Shown here: positions 11,637 to 21,901 of the stretch, in pieces
Numbering within the stretch: the stretch's first letter is position 1
Layout: every line of letters begins with the position of its first letter
Position numbers and translations under genes: made by a program
The notes under the pieces: generated by a model
The model's input: the letters and a program-made list of their open reading frames with translations, nothing else
Databases searched by the model: none
Told to the model about the DNA's origin: nothing
Assembly: GCA_035235625.1 (NCBI GenBank)
Contig: CP141142.1
Coordinates: forward strand, 35,102,995-35,166,994
From: Saururus chinensis
Taxonomy: Eukaryota; Streptophyta; Magnoliopsida; Piperales; Saururaceae
DNA: 64,000 bases
Reading direction: 5' to 3'

Positions 11637-11990
11637 TCATTGTTGACTTTCTGAGGGTTTTAGCCCCATCTCCAAAGATATCATTCTTACTAACTCCCTG
11701 CAAAGCTCTTTAGTAAGAGGATCTGCCAAGTTCTTACTTGACTTCACATATATTATAGCTATGATACTTTCACATATCAATTGTCTAACATACTTATGTC
11801 TTAGACTTATATGTTTAGACTTGCCATTATAAGTGCTACTATAATCTCTCACTAAAGTAGCCTCATTATCACAAATTATTGAAATAGGTGGCATTGGATT
11901 ATGCCATAACTTGATGTCAAGCAACAAGTTTTTAATCCACTTAGCCTCTTTCCCTACTACAACTAGGGCGATAAACTCAGATTCTATTGT
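11637..11990 (-). pseudogene. copia RNase H, C-terminal part
   Basis: The minus strand has IICDNEATL, SKHISLRHKYVR and VKSSKNLADPLTK, the standard C-terminal RNase H motifs of Ty1/copia polyproteins, followed by the short tail to a stop at 11637. The frame is open up to the solo LTR at 11991 and resumes at 14036, where the upstream half of the domain lies. Confidence 0.9.
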
Positions 11991-12380
11991 TGTAACGACT
12001 CATTTTTTGTTTACATCTAACCTAAAGGGTTAGGCTTAATTGGATAATTTTGGGATAAATTTTAGAGGTTTTCAATAGTTTAAACCTCTGTATTTGAGTG
12101 GTGCTCGAAGAAACAAGCATAACGATTCGAAGAATGGGCAAAACGGAGGTCGGGACCGAAAGTTATGATATTTGAGAAACGTGCATTATAGGTGGGACCC
12201 ACATGGAAAGAGCACGAGTTACTGCTTTTAGTAGGTTAGTATCGAAGGGCTCTTCGATACGAGTCCAACGGTATAAAGAACGCGCGAATCCGAATCCGGG
12301 GTAGGAAGTTATGCGCGTTTGAAGGATTTCCTTTAAAAACAAAAACAAAAAGAAATGCACGGCGCGTGCGACGGACGCGC

Positions 12381-12462
12381 GCGCGACACGCGCGATCGCA
12401 CGCGCGACACGCGCGATCGCACGCACGACACGCGCGATCGCGCGCGCGACACGTGTGATCGC
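12381..12462. repeat. CpG-rich minisatellite in solo LTR A
   Basis: Four units of 20-21 bp, each holding CGACACGCGCGATCGC with small changes, lie upstream of the TATA-like box. The whole 12360-12660 segment is very rich in CpG compared with its surroundings. Confidence 0.85.
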
Positions 12463-12733
12463 GGCGCGCGTAATGCGCTGCCGTGACGCGCAATCGCCGC
12501 GCACGTCAAGCGCGGGCGACGCGCCTCGGGCGCACGGCAAGGGAAAAACGGCGGGCGCCGCCGTTTCTGGCGGCACCGCATTTTTGTGCGGCGCGGCACC
12601 GCAGTTTCGCGGCGCCGCGGTTAAAATTTGCGGCGCGCCGCGGTTTTTGGCGCGCCGGGGCTTATACAAACCCCATTTGAGCTCATTTTTCGACCAGAAC
12701 TTCTCCACCCCCGTTTCTGACCGTTCTGAGGCC

Positions 12734-13220
12734 GATTAAGGCCGTTCAAGACTCGTTTCCTACTAAATCGAGTATGCTCTACGCAATGGAGCTGTCCGTT
12801 CTTTGAGTTGGAGACCGTATGATGAGGAAACGTCCCAAGACAAGAGGAAGTCCTGCCCATTATCTTCATGCACTGACGAACTTTGTTTTCTCTGTTTCTG
12901 GTCATCCCAACTCCGATTTAGTCGGTCCAAGAGGCGTTCTCGACTAAATCGAGTATGTTTTATGGGGTGGAGGGTTCCATTTTCTGAGTTGGCAATCGTA
13001 TGAAGAGAAAACGCCCCAAGACAAGGAGAGGTTCTACCCGTACCAACCAACTTTATTTTCTCTGTTTCTTGCCACCCCCAACTCTGATTTAGTCGATTCA
13101 AGAACCGTTCTTGACTAAATCGAAGGTGTTCTACGTGATGGTGGGTTATATTTTCTGAGCTGACAATCTTATAAGGGGGAAATGCCCCGAGATTAAGCAA
13201 GGCCCTGCCCGAGCACCGAA
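12734..13220. repeat. ~175-bp tandem repeat, three copies, in solo LTR A
   Basis: Units begin near 12734, 12915 and 13086. Each has a GATT(T/A)AG start, a GACTAAATCGA block, a TCTGAGTTGG block, GAAA(A/C)GYCCCAAGA and, in the first two, TTTTCTCTGTTTCT. They lie downstream of the TATA-like box, in the presumed transcribed part of the LTR. Confidence 0.8.
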
Positions 13221-13431
13221 ACAAGAAAAAGACACCCGAAGTAAGACGGGGTTCTATCCGTAGATATTGATACTGTATGGGTTATGATAGAAGTAAGCAT
13301 TTCTGATCTTCCATACAACATGTGCTAAGTTATGATGTGTGTTATGCTACGATTTCTATATGCCATGCTATGTGCCTATATACTATGCTATGTGCCTAGA
13401 TGCCATGATGTATACTTATATGACGTGTGTG

Positions 13432-13590
13432 GTCTCGCTCTAGGGTAGAGCGAGACGTGTAATTTGTGTTCTCGGTCTCAGCTCAGTGATAGAGCGAGCC
13501 GAGTGATGCGCTTAGTCTCGATTCAGTAATGAAGCGAGATATGTGTATAAGATTTTAATCCCGCTCTGTGGTAGAGCGAGATGTACGATT
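13432..13590. repeat. Repeated TCTCGCTC/GAGCGAGA hairpins in solo LTR A
   Basis: At 13432-13456 GTCTCGCTC and GAGCGAGAC form a perfect 9-bp inverted repeat around a 7-base loop. Three further weaker copies follow up to 13590. Solo LTR B has the same kind of cluster at 20740-20940. Confidence 0.75.
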
Positions 13591-14035
13591 CCGTTGATTT
13601 ATTAACTTCCGCTTGACTTCGATATATGATGAGTGTTTGTATACTCTGATTAAATATTCGGAGATATGTATTTTATATGTATGATTTTGTGATGTTTGTA
13701 GTATGTAGTAGCCATTAGGCAGAACTATGTTCGGATCCGATCGTATTGGAATAATATCCAATACGTACGTAGGCAACCAACGGCAAGGCAACATTGGCCC
13801 GATCCAAATCATTATAATAATATGTTTTATTTTGTTTTACACGCGATGAACTGTAAAGCTTCGTTGTGTGTACGTGTTCGTTACAACCTAAGTCTACGTA
13901 CGAGGAAGCCTTAAAGCTCCGTAGTGCGTAGACGAACGTTGTACCTCTCGCACTCAGACGATGATTCCTGGCTCAAGGAAAGAGTAAATTTCCTATTAGT
14001 GATTTTGTGGGCCCGGCTCGGGTCGGGTCGTCACA

Positions 14036-14706
14036 ATTGTTGAGTGTGAGATACATGTTTTTTTCTTGGAACCCCAAGAAATAGCACCTCCTCCTAGGGT
14101 AAAAACCCATCCCAAGGTCGAAATGTGATCTCCAGCTTGTGACACCCAATTTGCATCAGAGTACCCCTCAAGTACTATCAGATATTTATAATAATATAGT
14201 TTATATTATATGGTATGTTTTAAATAACCAAAGACTCTGTCAATTGCCTTTCAATGTTCAACACTAGGATTACTAGTGTACCTACTCAATTTACGAACTC
14301 CAAATGCAATATCTGGTCTAGTACAATGCATAACATACATTAAACTACCAATTGCACTTGCATATTCAGTTTGTGCTACTACTCTTCCAATATTTTTACA
14401 TAAGGTGACATTAGAATCAAAAGGGGTTTTGAATTTATTAAATCTAAGGTGATTGAATTTAGATAAAATTTTCTCAATGTAATGTGACCGATTTAAAGCA
14501 TAACCCCCACTATGCTTTGTCACTTTTATCCCTAAGATGATATCAACTTCACCCAAGTCCTTCATTTTAAAATTAGAAGTAAGATACCTCTTGGTCTCAG
14601 TCACACTAAAAATGTTGATACTCAAAATCAACATATCACCAATATACAAGCACACAATCACAAAATAATAATTAGTAGACTTAGTATAAATGCATTTAAC
14701 AGCATT
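14036..14706 (-). pseudogene. copia RNase H N-terminal part and reverse transcriptase C-terminal part
   Basis: The minus strand carries VCLYIGDMLILS (the DD motif with G in place of the first D), FKMKDLGEVDIILGIKV, GYALNRSHYIEKIL, YASAIGSLMYVMHCTRPDIAF and the start of RNase H. These are ordered copia landmarks. The altered catalytic pair suggests inactivity. Reading is interrupted on one side by the CACTA element at 14707 and on the other by solo LTR A. Confidence 0.9.
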
Positions 14707-14749
14707 CACTACAACAAAATGTAGTATTAGCGACGCAAAGCTAAGCTCC

Positions 14750-16960
14750 ACTAAAAATAAGTATTTGCGACGAATAAAAAAGTGTCACAAAAACAAGAAC
14801 TATTAGCGACACATTTTCGTATGCGTCGCTAATAGTCATATATTAGCGACGCTTTATTATAAGTGTCGCTAATAGTTCCTCTATTTGTGACATTTTACAC
14901 AACCTTTGCTAAAAATATATATTTTTTAAATAAAAAACATAACTATTAGCGACACTTTATTTTAAGCATCGCTAATGGCTTTCGCAATAGCTCAAAAATG
15001 TCACTAATAGTGCTGCTATTAGTGACATTTACAAAAGCGTTACTAATAGTTATGAATTTGAAAATAAAAAATTTAAATTATTAGCGACACTTTTAAATAA
15101 GCGTCGCAAATACCATTTCTAGCTAATAACTTTATTAATTAATTTTATTTAATAAATAAATATTAAAAAAATTATAATAAACTTCCTAAATATAATATAT
15201 TTTATTCAATATTTATAATTTGTATATACAATAAATAAATATTAAAATTTCAATAAAAACTAGTGTTAATAATAGATTAAACTTTCAATATTTATATATA
15301 ATATATTTTATTACTTAAATTTTATTATTAATTTTAAAATATAATTTATAATAAAAGAGAGAGTGAAGAGAGTGCATGGAGAGAGAGAGTGAGAGTGAGG
15401 AGAGAGAGGGATTGAAGAGAGAGAGAGTGAGGAGAGAGAGAGAGGAAGGGAAAGAGAGAGGAGGAGGGAGGAGAGAGAGAGGATAGAGGAGAGGGAGTGG
15501 TTTAATTAATTTTTAGTTTTTTAAGATTTTTTTATAATTTATTATATTTTAAAAATAAAAAATAAAATAATTACTATTAGCGACGTATAGTATATGCGTC
15601 GCTAATAGTGTAGGGATTAGTAACCTATAATATTATACATCGCTAATACCTACCTTATTAGCGATGTATTATACATTGCTAGTAGTATTTATTTACTTTA
15701 ATTTTTTTATTTTAAAAATTAATTTTTAAAAATAAAAATCATAAGAAATTGAAATTAGAGGAAAGATAGCGTGTGTAGAGAGAGAGGTGAGCGGAGAGGG
15801 AGAGAGAAAGAGGAGAGAGGGAGAGATAGAGGAGAGACATAAGAGGGAGAGAGAGAGGGAGGGGTGGTTAAATTAATTTTTAATTTTTTAAGATTTTTTT
15901 ATAATTTTTTATATTTTAAAAATAAAAAATAAAATAATTACTATCAGTGACGTATAGTGATGCATGTCGGTAATAGTGTAGGTATTAGTGACATATAATA
16001 TTATACGTCACTAATACCTACCCTATTTGTGACGTATAATTATATACGTCATGAATATTATTTATTTAATTTTATTTTAAAAAATAAAAATCATAAAAAA
16101 TTAAAATTAGAGGAGAGAGGGAGAGAGAGGAGAGGAGAGAGAGAGGAGAGGAGAGAGAGAGGAGAGGGAGAGAGAGGAGAGGGAGAGAGAGGATAGAAAG
16201 AGACAGGGAGGAGAGAAAGAGAGTGAGGAGAGAGGGGAGAGAGAGGATGAGGAGAGAGAGAGTCGAGAGAGGACAGAGAGAAGGGAGGAGAGAGTAGAGA
16301 GAGGAGGGAGGGTAGAGAGAGGAGAGAGAGAGAAGGAGGGTAGAGTGAGATGGGAGAGAGAGAAGGGAGATTTTTTTATTGTTTTTTGAAAAAGTATTAG
16401 TGATGTATATGCGTATGCGTCACTAATAACACTAGGTATTAGCGACGCATATGTCTATGCATTGATAATAGTTATGTGTATTAGTGACTTATAAGTATAT
16501 ATGTCACTAATACACTATACTTTTAGTGACGCATATATGTATGCATTTCTAATTATATTTTTTTATTTTAAAAAAATTGAAATAGATAGAGAGAGAGGAG
16601 AGAGGGGTAGAGAGAGGAAAAGAGAGAGGGGAAGGGAAAGAGAGAGGATGAGGGAGGAGAGAGGGGCAGAAATTTAATTTTATTTTTTTAATATTTTTTA
16701 TTATAATATTTTTAATAAATAAAAAAGTATAATTAAAAAACATATTAGTGACGCATATGACTGTGTCACTAATACTCTTGTTATTAGCGACACATAGTCA
16801 TATGTGTTGTCAATAATGTAAATACATAACAAACGGCGAAACGAACGTTATTTTTAGCATCGCTATGGGAGTAGCGTTGTAAAAATGAACACTTATAGCG
16901 ACACTTCTATAGAAAAGTTGCAAAAAATAACGTTTGTAGCGACAAAACTATAGAAACATC
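14750..16960. repeat. Hairpin and GA-tract array of CACTA 1
   Basis: Blocks of TATTAGCGACG...CGTCGCTAATA inverted repeats alternate with AT-rich spacers and GAGAGAGG tracts at about 15355-15500, 15770-15870, 16110-16370 and 16590-16670. Shorter hairpin blocks recur at 18430-18950 on the other side of the cargo. No gene is visible. Confidence 0.8.
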
Positions 16961-16967
16961 ACTAAAA

Positions 16968-17090
16968 ATCCCGCGCCGCGGGATAATTTTAGCCACCTAC
17001 ACGAGTGAAATTTCACCTGCGAGGGATAATTTGCCACTTGCGTAGGTGAAATTTTGCCCGCGCGGTATTTATCTCTCTTTCCCCATTCAT
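16968..17090 (+). promoter_or_regulatory. Junction motif between hairpin array and cargo (possible promoter), CACTA 1
   Basis: A 15-base palindrome TCCCGCGCCGCGGGA (16969-16983) is followed by repeated GAAATTT(C/T) and GCC/CCCGCGCGG motifs, then GGTATTTAT near 17065 and a pyrimidine-rich stretch leading into the cargo. CACTA 2 (40430-40505, minus strand) and CACTA 3 (60376-60430, minus strand) have the same order. A promoter role is inference only. Confidence 0.4.
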
Positions 17091-17286
17091 CTCTTCTCCT
17101 CCAAATGCCTTGTCTCCGCTGCCTCCCATCGACCGACCGCCTCATCATTAACCAGCCTTCTCCAGACTCCGACATCGGCTGCCGCCTCCCATTGACCGGC
17201 TGCCATGAATCTCACCTCCTCCCATTGACTAGCCGCCATGAATCTTTGTCCTTCTCCGTCCTTCTCCGTCCCTCTTCCCCCATTCC

Positions 17287-18030
17287 GATGGATCCATCCC
17301 GCCGGACGCAGCTCACAAACTCCGCCGCTTCCCATCGACCGGCTGCCTCGTCACCACCCTCCTCCAGACCACCGGCCGGCCCAACTCCAACTTCGGCGAC
17401 GTGAATCTCACTGCCACCCCCTCCGGCAGTTCCCATCTTGGTCCCTCTTCCCCCATCCCTCTCTTCTCTAGATCTGCTCCGCCGGACACAGCTCACTCCC
17501 TCCGCCGCCTCCTATCGACCAGCTGCCATGAATCTCACTACCTCCCATTGACCGGCTGCTGTGAATCTCTTTCCCTCTCCATCCCTCTTCCCCTACCTCC
17601 GATGGATCCACCCCACCGGACACAGCTGAGAGAACTCCGCCGCTTCCCATTGACCGGCAGCTTCGTCACCACCCTCCTCCAAACCATCCGCTGGCCAACT
17701 TTAACTTCGGACTTCGGCACCGTGAATCTCATTGCCACCCCCTCCGGCAATTCCCATCTTGGTCCCTCTTCTCCATCACTCTCTTCTCTAGATCTGTCCT
17801 GCCAGACGTAGCTCACTCCCTCCGCTGCCTCCTATCGACCGGCTGCAGTGAATCTCTTTCCCTCTCTGTCCCTCTTCCCCCATCTTCGACGGATCCACCC
17901 CGCCGGACGCAGCTGACGAACTCTGTCGCCTCCCATAGACCGGCCGCCTCATCCCCACCCTCCTCCAGATCACCGGCCGGGCCAACTCTGACTTCTACCT
18001 TGTGAACCTCACTGCCTCCCCCGGTGGCGG
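17287..18030. repeat. ~300-bp tandem repeat in the cargo of CACTA 1
   Basis: Three units begin at GA(T/C)GGATCCA near 17287, 17601 and 17888. Each passes through a GCCGGACRCAGCT block, CTCCTCCA, GGCCAACT, GTGAATCTC and CATCTTGGTCCCTCTTC; the last is incomplete. Long Pro/Ser/His-rich ORFs on both strands follow from this C-rich repeat and are not called as genes. Confidence 0.75.
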
Positions 18031-18078
18031 TCCTATCATGGCTCAATCCCTCTCTGTCCCGGTGGTCCCCCCACTCTC

Positions 18079-18365
18079 TCCTCCTCCCCTACAGCTTTGA
18101 CCTTGCAACTTCCACTTCCTTGCAATCCCCACCCCCTCGCCTCAATATCACCCTTAGCCTCCTCAACGGCCAGAACTTCTCCGGTGCCATCGACAAGCTC
18201 TAGGCCGACGAGCATGGCGTAGGCATAACCATCTTCGTCCCAATTGACACTGCCTTCGCCAACCTCTCCCCATCCTGCAACCTTCAATCCCTTCAGGCGG
18301 TGAACCCCGTCTAGTCCACCCTTACCACCGATGTTGGCTTTGGCTCCTGCACCTACACCCTCCTG
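18079..18365 (+). pseudogene. Captured fragment of a fasciclin-like arabinogalactan protein gene
   Basis: The plus-strand frame around 18138 reads RLNITLSLLNGQNFSGA, then DEHGVGITIFVPIDTAFANL and NLQSLQAVNPV. This resembles the start of a FAS1 (fasciclin) domain with its H1 motif, as in plant FLA proteins of the FLA4/SOS5 kind, which are secreted, cell-wall and membrane-anchored adhesion proteins. In-frame stops at 18201 and 18312 and the absence of the domain's second half show a dead fragment. It lies inside CACTA 1, in the direction leading away from the junction motif at 16968-17090, so it is best explained as captured host sequence. Confidence 0.7.
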
Positions 18366-18959
18366 GCCGAACCATCCCCCATCATCATCGTCTGGCCGTA
18401 GCACCTTCCCCATGTGGGATTTTTTTTTATTTCTTACTAACGACGCTTTCAAAAGCATCGTTAATAAATTTTTTTTATATTTATTTTTTATTAGCGATGC
18501 TTATGAAAGGTTGCTAATAATATATTTATTTATTTTTTAAAAATGATTTTTTTATTTACAACGTAAAATAAAATGTCGCTAATAATTATTTATTAGCGAC
18601 GCTTATAATTATATGTTGCTAATAAGCCATTTTTAATTTTTTTAAAATATATTTTTATATTAGCAATGTATAATAAAATGTCACTAATAATCAATTATTA
18701 GCAACATTTATAATTATGTGTCGCTAATTATAAATTAATTAGCGACGCTTAATAAATTATTAGTGACGTATTAATAAACATCGCTAATGTACGTTATTAG
18801 CGATGCATAGTATTAAGTGTTGCTAATGAGCAATAGTGACTGTAGTTTTAATGACGTAGTTAACAATGTTTTTTAAGCATCGCTAATAATCATTAGCGAT
18901 GTTTATAATACTATTAGTGACACTTATGAGCATTGCTAATAATATTATTTGTTGCAGTG

Positions 18960-19476
18960 ACTATTATGCCTAAATCCAATAGGTAAAATGATGGTATCAA
19001 AATTTTCATGTCATTGTTTGGGTGCTTGTTTAAGTCCATACAGAGACTTCACTAATTTTCACGCTTTGCTTTCATTACCTGGATGGACAAATCCTTCTAG
19101 TTGTTTCATGTACACTTGTTCATCAAGGTCACCATTTAGAAATGTAGTCTTAACATCCATTTGATGAATGTGCAATTTAAATATGGATGCTAATGCAAAC
19201 AATATTCTAATGGAAGTAATTCTAGCAACATAAGCATAAGTGTCAAAATAATCAATCCCTTTTTTTTGTCTATAACCTTTTGCTACTAATCTAACTTTAA
19301 AGGTGTATGACGAACCATTGAGATTGTATTTATTTCTAAATACCCATTTGCAGCTAATAGGTTTTGAACTCGAATGTAAGTCTACTAAGACCCAACTGTT
19401 ATTGGACATTATAGAGTCCATCTCATCGTTAATGACTTCTTTCCAAAAGGCGAAATCTCTGGAGACCATGACTTCA
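18960..19476 (-). pseudogene. copia reverse transcriptase, N-terminal part
   Basis: The minus-strand frame holds FWKEVINDEMDSI, WVLVDL, CKWVFRNKYN, KVRLVAKGYRQKKGIDY, MDVKTTFLNGDLDEQVYM and, after a stop and frame change, SLYGLKQAPKQ. This is the standard N-terminal RT series of Ty1/copia. It continues at 14706 on the far side of CACTA 1 and is cut at the other end by solo LTR B. Confidence 0.92.
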
Positions 19477-19853
19477 TGTAACGACCCGTTTTCTAGTTAT
19501 GCTTAACCCAAGGGGGTTAAGGGTAATTTAGTAATTTGAGATTAGTGTTAAGGAGTTTCATTAGGTGAAATCCCCGTATCCGGGTAGAGCTTAGAGTAAC
19601 GAGTGTAACAAATTGAAGAACACGCAAAATGGAGGTCAGGACAGAAAGCTATGGCCTCGGGAAGCGTGCTATATGGGCGGGACCTACACAAAAGTGTGGG
19701 ATAACCTACCCATGTGTGGTCTTATTTCGAAGGGCTCATCGACACGAGTCCATCAATAATGAGAACATGCGATTCCAACATCAAGGTTGAAAGTTATCGG
19801 GTTTTGAGGTCAGGATATTATTTAAATAAAATAATATCATTTTGGATAGAATT

Positions 19854-20003
19854 GATGATGCAGTGGATAAGACTGATGACAAAGCGGATAGGATTGCTGA
19901 CGAAGTGGATATGATTGATGACATAAACGGATAGGATTGTTGACAAAGCAGATAGGGTCGCTGACAAAGTGGATAAGATTGCTGACAAAGCGGATAGGAT
20001 TGA
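19854..20003. repeat. 21-bp minisatellite in solo LTR B
   Basis: About seven copies of GCTGACAAAGCGGATAGGATT-like units end some 30 bp upstream of the TATA box. They occupy the place where solo LTR A has an unrelated CpG-rich minisatellite. Confidence 0.88.
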
Positions 20004-20035
20004 CACATGTTAGCCTCATGTCTATCTAGTTTTTC

Positions 20036-20043
20036 TATAAATA
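20036..20043 (+). promoter_or_regulatory. TATA box of LTR B
   Basis: TATAAATA lies about 560 bp into the LTR, just downstream of the minisatellite. It is the expected start region for LTR-driven transcription. Confidence 0.6.
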
Positions 20044-20739
20044 GCATTCACGACATCCAAAGAGAAAAGGAGAGAGACTCTCCCATGTTTCTCATTTCTC
20101 TCCCATGTTTAGAAACTTCTATTCTTTATTTCTCACTCATTTTAAGTCCGATTTGAGTCGTTCATAGTAATTCGAGGGTGATCTACCTAATGACATGGTC
20201 CATCCCTCAAGTTGGTGTCTCTAGAAGGGGGAAATGGCCTAGGGCAAGAGGAGGCTCTATCCGCCACCCTCTTGCCCTGAAGAGAGAGCAACGGCCTGGA
20301 GAGAAAGGGGGACTCCGTCCTCTATCACGGGCTGCATCGTGGGTTGTCGCCCAAAGTAGGGAAGGATCTGTCCTTCACCGAAGGGCCACGCAGTGTGGGA
20401 AACGTCCCAGGGAAAAGGACGTTCTATCTGTCGCTTACGGGTGCAGAAAATGCGATGTCTCCGAGAAAGGGGATAGTTGGTCACTTGTCTTTTGGCGCAA
20501 GGCAAGGAACGTGTGGAGGTTAGAGGAGGCTCCATTCGCTGTCTTTGGATCCGAAGGAGAGGATGCCCAGAAACGAGTACCCCGAATACCGCTACCTCAT
20601 GAGACATTAGGGGAGTAAGCGTTTTTGACCTCCTATTTTAATTATAGAATGCATGTGCAAGATAGGGTATATGCTATGCCTTGATATGCTATGATCCTTT
20701 ATAGTATGATATGCTATGCTTATATGTCATGATGTGTGT

Positions 20740-20945
20740 CATCTCGCTCTGGGTTGGAGAGAGATGTGTCATATGTGTGTTCGGTCTCAGCTAAGTGATA
20801 GAGCAAGACGTGTGATGCATGTGGTCTCATCTCAGTGATGGAGCGAGACATGTGATGCATGTGGTCTCGGCTCAATGATGGAGTGAGACATGTTGTGGTG
20901 ATCGTGTGGTGCTTGGCTTTATGATAGAGCGAGATATGTGTTGCC
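20740..20945. repeat. Repeated TCTCGCTC/GAGCGAGA-type motifs in solo LTR B
   Basis: Four to five spaced copies of (G)TCTC-GCTC / GAGYGAGAC, about 45 bp apart, correspond to the cluster at 13432-13590 in LTR A. Confidence 0.65.
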
Positions 20946-21317
20946 GATATTTTATAGGTTTTCGTATAACCCTGATTAAATATTCAGGTATATGTATGTG
21001 TTTTCGTATGGTTTGATGTATGTAGTAGCTAGTAGGTAGAACTACGTACGGATCCGATCGTATCAGAGTAACATTGTAGATGTTATCTGATACGTACGTA
21101 GGCAACCAAAGACAAGGCAACGTTGGCCCGATCCGAATTAGTTATATAATTAGGTTTGTTCTGGACTACGCGTAACGAAGCACTAAAGTTCGGAAGCATG
21201 TAGAAGAACAAGAAAACTCTCGCACTCAGAGTTCGCCGCTCCTGGTTCAGGGTTTGGTTTTTATCATTTTTGGACCCCCGGCCCGGGTCGATTTCTAGGT
21301 CGGGGCATCACACTTCA

Positions 21318-21901
21318 CTATAAGTCTTAGGATTTTTCTCTAATTTAAGAGTCATGGGCATTAGGTTAACAACATGCTCTTCATCTCCTTCTACTAGAAA
21401 AATAATGTGCTTTGGGGAAATGAAATTTGTATCAAGTGATTTTTCTTTTCTTAGTCTTAGACTCCTTCTAAGCACACTTGGAGGGTTAGAAACCTTCTTA
21501 ATTTCAGTAGACTTATCTACTTCCAACCTTTGAGGGTCTTGACATTTAGAATCTGAAATAAAAGTCGTTTATAAACACTCTACATCTCTAGATTCAACAA
21601 TCACATTAGATTCTAAGTCTAATAATCTATAGGACTTGCTATGCTCAGGGTATCCTATGAAAACACATTTCAATGCTCTTGGACCCAACTTGGTCCTTTT
21701 AGGATCAGGGACCCTATAATACGCCACACACCCCCACACCTTGAGATATGATAAATTAGGTTTTCTTCCCCTCCATAATTCATATGTGCTTTTATGACTC
21801 TTGCTAGAAGGAATCCGATTATGCACATGACAAGCAGTTATCAAAGCTTCTCCCCAAAGATTAAATGATAACTTTGCACGTAACAATATGAAATTCACCA
21901 T
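21318..21901 (-). pseudogene. copia integrase, C-terminal part
   Basis: The minus strand carries LSFNLWGEALITACHVHNRIP, ELWRGRKPNLSYLKVWGCVAY, LGPRALKCVFIGYPEHSKSYRLLD and then the linker with RRSLRLRKEKS. These are textbook copia integrase C-terminal segments just upstream of reverse transcriptase. Two ORFs are separated by a shift near 21550. Confidence 0.92.

Larger units (their letters stand above)
11991..14035 (+). mobile_element. Solo LTR A, family W (inserted in copia RNase H)
   Basis: The block starts TGTAACGACTC and ends GGGTCGTCACA. ATTGT occurs directly on both sides (11986-11990 and 14036-14040), a perfect 5-bp target duplication. It has no internal coding region, so it is a single LTR left after recombination. 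It is homologous end to end with 19477-21312 but differs in its tandem repeats. A TATA-like TATACAAA at 12663-12670 marks the likely U3/R boundary region. ORFs in it, including an Arg/Ala/Cys-rich one, are by-products of the CpG-rich repeat. Confidence 0.92.
14707..18959 (+). mobile_element. CACTA-type DNA element 1, non-autonomous, carrying a host gene fragment
   Basis: The left end is CACTACAACAAAA and the reverse complement of the right end is CACTGCAACAAAT, so the terminal repeats match at 11 of 13 positions. Next to both ends are many TTAGCGACGC/GCGTCGCTAATA inverted motifs, like the subterminal transposase-binding repeats of CACTA elements. The flanking triplets are ATT and ACT, a possible 3-bp duplication with one change. 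It splits the copia reverse transcriptase frame, which continues on both sides. No transposase is present. Inside are GA-rich tracts, a GC-rich cargo (17080-18410) and further hairpins. Confidence 0.88.
19477..21312 (+). mobile_element. Solo LTR B, family W (inserted in copia between integrase and reverse transcriptase)
   Basis: It starts TGTAACGACCC and ends GGGGCATCACA. CTTCA stands on both sides (19472-19476 and 21313-21317), a perfect 5-bp target duplication. The order of conserved blocks is the same as in solo LTR A, but the minisatellite differs. TATAAATA at 20036-20043 is a clear TATA box in the plus direction. There is no internal coding region. The ORFs at 20178-20618 on either strand lie in the presumed transcribed LTR part and match no known family. 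Confidence 0.93.

Noticed and set aside
12163..12708. Arg/Ala/Cys-rich ORFs around the CpG-rich repeat
   Set aside because: They follow from a 20-bp minisatellite inside a solo LTR and match no protein family.
17054..18046. Pro/His-rich and Gly/Arg-rich ORFs in the cargo of CACTA 1
   Set aside because: They are products of the C-rich 300-bp tandem repeat; only the FAS1-like frame after 18079 has family features.
14750..18950. TTAGCGACGC repeats as telomere-like or satellite DNA
   Set aside because: They are inverted pairs bounded by CACTA ends and interrupt a copia frame, so they are transposon subterminal repeats.
20178..20618. 146-codon ORF in solo LTR B
   Set aside because: It lies in the LTR, overlaps an equally open frame on the other strand, has no counterpart in solo LTR A and no known domain.
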